Source: Spirometra erinaceieuropaei
Taxonomy: Eukaryota; Platyhelminthes; Cestoda; Diphyllobothriidea; Diphyllobothriidae
Assembly (NCBI GenBank): GCA_902702965.1
Contig: CACRXP010000167.1
Location: 174,652 to 238,651, forward strand
DNA length: 64,000 bases
Reading direction: 5' to 3'
Shown piece by piece: positions 56,911 through 64,000 of the stretch. Made by a program: the position numbers and the translations under genes. A model generated the notes under the pieces. The model searched no databases and was not told the DNA's origin. It saw only the letters and a list, made by a program, of their open reading frames with translations. Each line of letters starts with the position of its first letter. The stretch's first letter is position 1.

Positions 56911-57856
56911 CAGTAAATATGCTATCTCATGAAATGTCCGAAATTCCGAAATGTGTTTTCCATCCAAAAGGGGTACTTAAATGGGCTTTTCATATTAACA
57001 ACCATGCAGCAGAATGCCAGGATATTTTAAGCACACCAGAATGATGGTGCTTGAACGAGCTTCTTTCCGGTAGTGCAAATTTTTCTCATCAATGTTCGCT
57101 GCCTTTACCAAGTCAAATTTGTTTTATATGAAACATGCATATGGATATTCGTTTTTCTCTTTCATTTTGTGGCATATTACGTCTTTTTTAATTTCACACT
57201 TGAAGAAAGAGTATCCTTCGGTTTTAGGAACGTTTCTTACTGTGTGATTTTTTGAGACCGTAAAACGTCCATTCACAAACCATCATATGTCCATGTTTAA
57301 TAATGTTGCTTGCAAAACGTATATTGTGGTCAAAATCCACAGCAAACCTTTATGAACCCGACATGCTATCCACTTATATTGGGTAGAAATGAATGATTTT
57401 CTTTGCACAGAAAATATACAACACGTAGTTGGGACACGACGTATGTAAGCTGAACGATAGGCCGCGTCCAAAATTACTAGGGAATAGAAAAGGTCTTCTA
57501 AGACCGGACCATACTCTCCCTCTTAGTACATGAATTTAAGAGGACGTAATTTAATACCAAATGAGTAAAAGAACGAATATTTGCGTGCGTGTTTTCTATA
57601 AAATATATGTAAATTCACAAGGACATCATAAAGCGATGGGAAGACTCATGCTACCTAATTAATCGCTTTTTGCAAAGTATAATTCCTACAGGTGATCTGA
57701 AGGAAGCTCATCCGAGGGCTGACATCCTAATTTGAGTGGAACATCTAGATTCTACCTCGGGATTATCAATAATACAACTCAGCTTAAGTAATCTTTTCGA
57801 ATACAAGACACATTCTAGAATTTCGATCAACTTTTCATGAAATAGCACACCTACTG
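56911..57856. mobile_element. Palindromic element, copy 4 (about 946 bp)
   Basis: Starts CAGTAAATATGCTATCTCAT after TA (56909-56910) and ends ATGAAATAGCACACCTACTG before TT. GTGTTTTCCATCCAAAAGG... recurs inverted at 57793-57815. The AT-rich arms are matched in reverse, but the CTACTTAAGTAG motif is lost on the left and degenerate on the right (CTACCTAATTAA). It is the most diverged copy. Confidence 0.75.
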
Positions 57857-58774
57857 TTGATGTGTTAACATCTTTTGTCCAAGTATACTTTTAAATTACC
57901 GCAATACCCTTTCACATCCTATGACACCCTTTGTTGTTTCCTCTTTGGGAATGCTGGTTAATATTTAAATGTTATCTCTTCTGAAATAATGCACTTTCGA
58001 AGAGCTCGTAGGAGCGCGGTGGAATCCACTCGGTAAGGCGGGGTTCGGCATCCAGCCTCCGCGCGGAATACTCGCAGAATTTTCTTCATTTAGTGACAGC
58101 CGAAAACGGGATCTTACTCCACACCGCATCCTCGGTGAAAGTTCTAGAGGCAATAATTGTGGTTCCTGGGATGATTTCCTTCGTTAAAAGCCTCCTCTGG
58201 TCTCACATTCCACTCTCCTTTACTCAAGTTTCACAGGCATATTCTGCAAACCATGTAAAGCGACTTTTTTCCCCTAAGTCGAGGATTGCCAAACACAGCG
58301 TTCGCTATGGATAGCTTGCCTGGCTTTTTTCTCGTTGAATTAAGGTATTTGAATCAAGGGAAGCATCTTGAAGTTGGTCATCGTGTTCTGCGTATTATTC
58401 TTAGCAAACGTATAAGCCCATTTTTAAGCTTGCCAAACCTGGTGGTATGGTGGATCCACTGACGTAATGGACTTACTAATCTAATTTTACTCAGTAAGGA
58501 CTGCTGTAATTAGATCGGAAAGTAGTAACCTTCATAGGTATGCCTCAGTTTTATGAGTATATTCAATCTTGTCGGTCACTCTTAGCGAACACGGAATACT
58601 CTATCGACCTCTTGAGATACTGCCTCAAGACGTGCTGTAAATTCGATTAGCAAACCATAGAGCGAAATCCAGTGCCCACTCATCAGATTGCTGCCTCCCA
58701 GTTTGAGTGCGGGTTCAATGAGGGTGGGCTGACAGCTCTCTGCTAATGTTCTTTTTCCCGCCTTGTTAATGCAG

Positions 58775-59161
58775 ACGTGAATCCTGCCACCATCATCGAC
58801 CTGCTGCCCAACGTGAATACTAGTCTGGATCTGCAGCTTATTCCACCGCAAATCGGTGCCCTGCCCGAAGCCTTGGCCGTCTCTTCGGCCTTCCGTTTCG
58901 ATTCCAGTGCCCACACCGTTTGGCGAGTGGATGCGGAACAGTTGCGTCTGGCTGCTAGAGCTCAACAGCTTCGTCTGGCTGGTGATTCCTTCTTTCCTCC
59001 GGAAGCCGACGTTCTGCCGAGCAACCTCTTTGAACGCGACTTTACGTTCTCCTTCTGGTTGCGCCGGCGCCGGCAGGCGCACCGGCGAGGGATGGGACTC
59101 ACGTCGGAGACTACGGATCCCGACGAATACGAGACAGTGCTTTGCAGTCAGGAGGACAGTG
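58775..59161 (+). CDS. CLSTN: Calsyntenin, exon 7 (start of LamG/LNS domain)
   Basis: With the G from exon 6 it reads DVNPATIIDLLPN, AFRFDSSAHTVWRVDA, NLFERDFTFSFWLRRRRQ and DEYETVLCSQEDSG. These match the calsyntenin LNS opening (ELLPSPS, FEFNGTQAV, FTISVWMRHGP, KETILCSSDK). A 30-residue basic and alanine/leucine-rich insertion (EQLRLAARAQQLRLAGDS) and the RRRRQAHRRG run are extra compared with vertebrates. The acceptor is CTTGTTAATGCAG and the donor CAGTG/GTAGGT, phase 1. The following exon is not recognisable before the window ends. Confidence 0.9.
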
Positions 59162-60680
59162 GTAGGTTTCTGTTTTTTCTGTCCTCATCGCTGAAGTACG
59201 CTCTTCCCGGATTCGTTGTCTCCATTAACTAGTCATCACACGATCGGGAAGAGTAGAAGATTTGAGATGAGATCCAGTTGGTTGTTAAATCAGACTCTCT
59301 CACCAGTCGAACCACGATATCGTGCACTGTGGCCTGTGATAGGAAATACATGCATGGCAACGACTCTTTTTGATCCGGTCTGATTTCATGGAAGAATGAG
59401 GGCCTTTTGCTCCGATTTGTCGTTGCAATATACGGCCCTGGGAGATGCTTGCAAAGCGAGAACCCTCGAACATTGCGGCGGCGTATGGAAGGCCCATGTC
59501 TGCAATTCCAATTTCCCTCTTCTTTGCTGTAATACTTCTCAAGTATTGTCCTCTATCGAGTGAACATGCCCGAAACTCTAGACTGGAACATGGGACAGGC
59601 TTGAAGACCATCTTGAGTGCTTCAACTAAGGCAAATCGGTAAAAGAGAGAGAGAGAGGAATTCGCTTTATTTTTAAATCATAAATTTCAAATTTTTCAGC
59701 AAAAAATTGGCTCTATCAACCATGAGCAATAAATAAGTTAATAGATTACTCAAGAATCAAAAAGTTCAACACAAAGGAGACGATTTTATTGGGGACAGTT
59801 CAAGTCTTAACTCCTGTATTTCTATCTCTTCACGAGTAAGATAGTGCTCCTATGATACTTTCAGAGTACCCAGTCCATCAGATTGGATTGTCTCGGTATT
59901 TGTGTTTACAAAAGTCCCATTCTGCGTGGACTCTTAAAAATATCCTTCAGTCTCCTGTCTGATTCGTACTGAAACAGCAACCCACGGACATCATTCAACC
60001 AAACCAGGCATAGCTTCAGTTGTCTGTGTTTTCCCCAGTTGCATATGAATCCGAGTGGAGTTAGCAAAAATTCTAAGCGTCCACACCGGTCAGATGCTCT
60101 CTCGAGAGCGTCGGCTGAGTTCCCCTGGTGGCAGAAGAAAGAAGGACTCTTCGGAGCTGCCGAATTCACTTGGGAATTTCCGATCCATTGGCGGGAACCT
60201 TTTGCTAGATGAAAGGACTATGAAAATCAGATTATCAGGCGTCGTAAACGACTGCATTAAATCGCAGGCAAGGGTCGGCAGGTACATCCGAGAATTGACA
60301 GTCTGCTTCCTCCCTTGTATGTAGGAAATCTCTAAAGCCCTAAGTGAACATTCAAAGGATTTTCGAAGTAGCATTTCCATGAAACAGCGCTGCAAAGAGT
60401 AAGAGACTCCGCCTCAGAAACGGTTAAACCCGGGTTGTTTGTGGTATTTTCTGCATAGAATGCTCATGCGCGTACGTAGGCCGCGAGAGCGGATGTGTTT
60501 AGGCTCATCCTCGCAAACAAGGACGGAGTTGCTATAGACACAATTTCTTATTCCTCTTTGCTGTGCGGTAATCTTATTTAGTCACACTAATACTCAGCCA
60601 ACTGCAGACCATAATATGATTTCATGGCGTCCTCGTAATACGATGGTCTGCTCACTGTAGAGGCCTACGCACACACAACA
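59162..60680. other. Calsyntenin intron 7, nothing recognised
   Basis: Searched by eye for the expected next segment of the LamG domain (an HH-aromatic motif and a WHHY-like motif) on the plus strand and found none. A GA microsatellite lies at 59644-59655. Confidence 0.4.
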
Positions 60681-61180
60681 GTTCAACCGTTGTGACCGAT
60701 ATGTCCACCGTGTGTTTCAAAACAGCATGAGAGCAGGGACAGCGACTTGCGAGTGACTTCGTTTACAGCGATCGTAGAATTTTGCAGAATCTACCGCACT
60801 CTATACCCCTCCAAACTGGGCCTAGGGAGAAGACCGGAGGCGCGAGAGGCGCAGGCGACTGGCAAAACGAAAGGCCCTGCCTAGTTGTCCTACCACACCC
60901 CCGGTCCACAACGTGCACCGACTAGGAGTTTAACACAACAAGAAAATAGGAGGTGGTTCGGATCCGAAACGGCGCGGCGTGGACTTGCGCCTAGATGTGC
61001 TGCCACGTCCACCAATGCTGACAGTTTTACGGGAGCGTATTACCAGTAATGTCTGCCGGTTTCCGATCTAGCCCTTGTTATGGTTCAGCGTGACCCGTTT
61101 TAGGGGGCACATGCAACCACGCACACGACAGTTCTACCGTCGCAATTGGTGAAACTGACCTCGGAGTGGGCTCAACGCCG
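60680..61180 (+). repeat. GC-rich dispersed repeat (family R), longest copy
   Basis: It contains in order the ATGTCCACCGTGTG, AACAGCATGAGAGCAGG, TTTTGCAGAATCTACCGCAC, CCACACCCCCGGTCCACAA, GTTTAACACAACAAGAAAAT and CGTTTTAGGGGGCACAT segments shared with the other copies. Confidence 0.6.
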
Positions 61181-63635
61181 GTTACTCGTGTGTCGATTAT
61201 TTTATAGTAGGGCAGGCTTTCGCAGCCCCTCACCCATCATGCGCCGAGTGCAGGATAAAATTAATACAACTGGAAGTAGATGTGGGCGCATTGGCTCGCA
61301 AAGTTAAACAGTCTGCTTGCGTGTGCCACATACATGACCTCGTGCCCACTCCGTATGTAGCCCACGGACATTTATTACCAGGCACCTTACGCGATTTTTT
61401 TCCACTCTGAACTGACGCAAACTAGTGGTGTTGACGAGCACATTTAAACGCCTGTCGGAAACCGTTTTGCAGCAGCAAATTTTGTAAGATTCGTGGATAC
61501 ATCAACAGTACTGCTAAACTTCGATGTTAGCTGGGCGGGGATTGTTTTCCGCATGCCTAAATAACACTACCAATGTTGATGTTCAGCATTCAACCTGACA
61601 GTGGCCTCTATATCAACTCTCACTCACCCTTCGTTCCATTTCCGGAACCGTAACAAGATCGTGACATCTGCCATCCTTTGAACTTCCCAGCGATCCTATC
61701 AGCTGTGATGACCTTTGAAAGCAGCCGTCCTAACGCTTTCTACTCGTTTATTCTGAGAGGTGCTTTGGTTTCGGATGTTTGGTCTCTGAGAGAAAAATAT
61801 TCACACTCTTTAATATCTTCACTTGTCAAGTACCAAACACCTGAGTAAATTTTCATTATTCAAACTCTCTCCTTAGCGTCGGAATGCTGATGCAATTAAT
61901 TGATAGCTGGTTGTCCAGATGCTACTGAAAGTCTTCGCAAGGCATCCATGAAGCAATGTGGCGTGCTTGCAGTGGAAGCCTCTTCGAGGGGCTATTGATG
62001 CAGCGCAGGAGCTTCGTTCAGTCAACGTAGCCGGAACTGTGACATTGGTCGTCATCTGTAGAGGCGACCCATGTTTCCCTAACCCCTAACTTAGACCAAA
62101 AGGGCTTCTAGGTGCCGTTTACAGTGTCATGACTACGGAGTCCAGGGTTGGAAATTACACTGGTTCCCTCAACTAAGGCCGGTGCTACAACCAGTTTTTG
62201 GCGCAGCTGGTGGTCGGATACGGTGAATACCAAGACCTTAAAAGAAACGACAGTTGTTTGTATATGCTGCTTCACGTAGACTTGATTGTCTGAGTCGGTA
62301 CTGCCCGTCAATTCAGGATCTTCCCCATACAGTTGTCGAGGTGGCTAAACACAAATGTACTACTTAAGTAGCATGAGACTGCTGTATGTTAATGGCTTTC
62401 CCCTTGAGTGCTTACCGTTATCCAGTAGTTGCCGGCCTCAATACTGCCTGCGAAGTGCCCTCACCGTTCCCTGTGAAGAGCGGAGGCATAAAGAGTAGTA
62501 TGCAGTTTTTTTAAAAGGGGTTTGTATCATTTTTTTGAAACTCGAACGCGGTGAAAACAACCCGGTCCCCTTATATAATTTTTATCATTCAAAATTTTAA
62601 CGCGAAAATAATTTATCCGTTTAGTTGCCAACTTTTACGAAAACCTGATTTCCTACCAAACGAATGCGCGAATTAGACCTTTTGATTATATTTCTATAGT
62701 TAATTATCAAGTGTCCGCGATAATGGAACTCATTGAAAGATTAAAATTAGGAAAGGACTTTTTAATGAAAAACGTTCGACGAGTGATTGTCAAGAATGCC
62801 AAGCTGAAGTCAGCACACTCGAGTGTGTGAATTCTGTTGTCACTTACTGACAGTGCTTGCAAGCGATGAAAGTAAATTACATTTTCTCTGAATGACCTCA
62901 GCTTTAATTATTCCAATTGATATTGTGGGTCGTCGGGCATACTGCATGTTCCTACTTCAAGCTACTCTCACACAACCTTATGCCTCCATTTTTGAAAGGC
63001 CTACATCGTTGAATAGACCCTACGCACGTCCACTAGCTAACTGTCTGCGCGATTATTCAACCACAACAGATTTTGCCAGCGACAAAATGATATCGACGCA
63101 CCTGAGGTGAGACCTTAGTTCCCAACTAAATGTAATTATCAACTCTGCAATCAAAAAACACCCTCCTTAGCAGACAGAGAAAACGCTACCACCGTCTGCG
63201 CGTTTTCTGCTGGAGGAGGAATTCGCTGATTAAGTCGGTCACTCAGGCGGAAACCAGATCTAAAGCGATATTTTACTCTACGTCCTCCTATCAGTATCTT
63301 GTATGGTTATTTTTCTATCTTCCGAAATTCCTGTTGGTCTAAAATGATATGGAATGTGGTAGGAATGAGATGCCAATTGTCCGGAACGGACACCTTATCC
63401 TCCTGCTGCCGCTGCTGCTCCTCAACTTCCATTCCAAGTCAAATATTGAGGCAGACTTGATCTATTACAGATTGAGCATCTGTTGTCTGACCACGGAAAC
63501 AACGAATTTTTCGGAATGACTTCACTTAGGTGGTCTGCGTATTTTTGATACAGTTGATGCCATCTAGATGCTGCTAGCTGTCCATTTCTGACCTAATAGT
63601 TGTATTTTTAAGTTTTAGAAGATACTATACTAGCA
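61181..63635. other. No supported gene; relic of the palindromic family at 62350-62385
   Basis: TACTACTTAAGTAGCATGAG at 62358 matches the CTACTTAAGTAGCATG core of the palindromic elements but lacks their other parts. Otherwise no recognisable feature. Confidence 0.4.
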
Positions 63636-63639
63636 GCAC

Positions 63640-63990
63640 AAGTACTAGGTAAAATTCCATACACGCCTGTTTCGCCAATATTATGCCGCTGCATGGCACA
63701 GGAGCGAGGGGTTCGACCCGTCAGTGGGTCCTCTAGCATTCCCTGTGTGCGTGTTGGTAGATACTCCAGTTTAGGAAGTGTTGCTTTTTTATTTCCTCAA
63801 AAATTAATTGCGAACTTGAAGTCGATTACTTTATACTAGGATCTATAGGCGCAGACCAAAACTTGATTTATAAATATTTGGACGGTCATCCCGCCGTGAG
63901 TGATGGACTTCGGTCCAAGTATTCATACAACGAACTTCCGTCTGCGCTTATAGGCCCAAACATAAACTGGTCGACTCCAAGTTAGCAGTG
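63640..63990 (+). repeat. SINE-like repeat family J
   Basis: It contains a B-box-like GGGGTTCGACCCGTCAGTGG and shares TTCCCTGTGTG, TATTTCCTCAAAAATTAATT and GACTCCAAGTTAGCA with the copy inside LINE-B at 15470-15815. Confidence 0.55.
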
Positions 63991-64000
63991 ACTTTCTGAA

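Noticed and set aside
58582..59082. 166-codon minus-strand frame
   Set aside because: It is antisense to calsyntenin exon 7, whose plus-strand reading matches a known family; the minus frame has no domain.
1..64000. CRISPR arrays, operons or ribosomal RNA genes
   Set aside because: None seen. There is no regularly spaced repeat array and the genome is eukaryotic.

Overview
This is a repeat-rich invertebrate nuclear genome window with one assembly gap (48437-48714). It is not prokaryotic: there are no operons, and the real genes are split by spliceosomal introns. A flatworm, most likely a tapeworm with a large genome, fits best. The reasons are very short introns near gene 5' ends (40, 45 and 86 nt) beside a 17 kb intron, many Penelope-like (PLE) and CR1/Jockey-type elements, tRNA-derived SINEs and a TTAGGG-type repeat. 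The species assignment is inference.

Two host genes are supported. (1) A three-exon gene on the minus strand (2997-3733) encodes a 201-residue secreted protein of unrecognised family, with poly(A) signals just downstream. (2) The 5' half of a calsyntenin gene runs on the plus strand from 33298 to 59161 and continues past the window. Seven exons were assembled by hand and all six junctions agree in phase. They encode a signal peptide, two cadherin repeats, the linker and the start of the LamG/LNS domain (455 codons). Its 17.2 kb third intron and its sixth intron are filled with repeats. An antisense 150-codon open exon-like stretch lies in intron 5.

The rest is mobile DNA. From 145 to 14640 there are PLE fragments, a ~640 bp tandem duplication and a decayed Helitron (Rep plus helicase, 10650-13190). 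From 14930 to 18530 there are fragments of two non-LTR elements interrupted by SINEs and a ~1 kb palindromic element. A third non-LTR fragment lies at 20985-21900. From 24590 to 32056 there is a three-level nest: a PLE inverted pair inside ORF1 of a nearly intact CR1-like LINE, which itself sits inside the reverse transcriptase of an older LINE. The calsyntenin introns hold a near-complete decayed PLE (39780-41270), SINE clusters, a GC-rich dispersed repeat, a MITE with telomere-like sequence, and three more copies of the palindromic element.

The most notable apparently uncatalogued item is the ~0.95-1.0 kb palindromic element family (17216-18209, 43807-44771, 48943-49904, 56911-57856). All four copies have CAG...CTG ends, TA at the insertion site and no coding capacity. 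One copy can be removed on paper to restore an interrupted LINE reading frame exactly. Two independent head-to-head PLE palindromes whose truncated arm begins at the GIY-YIG domain are the second.
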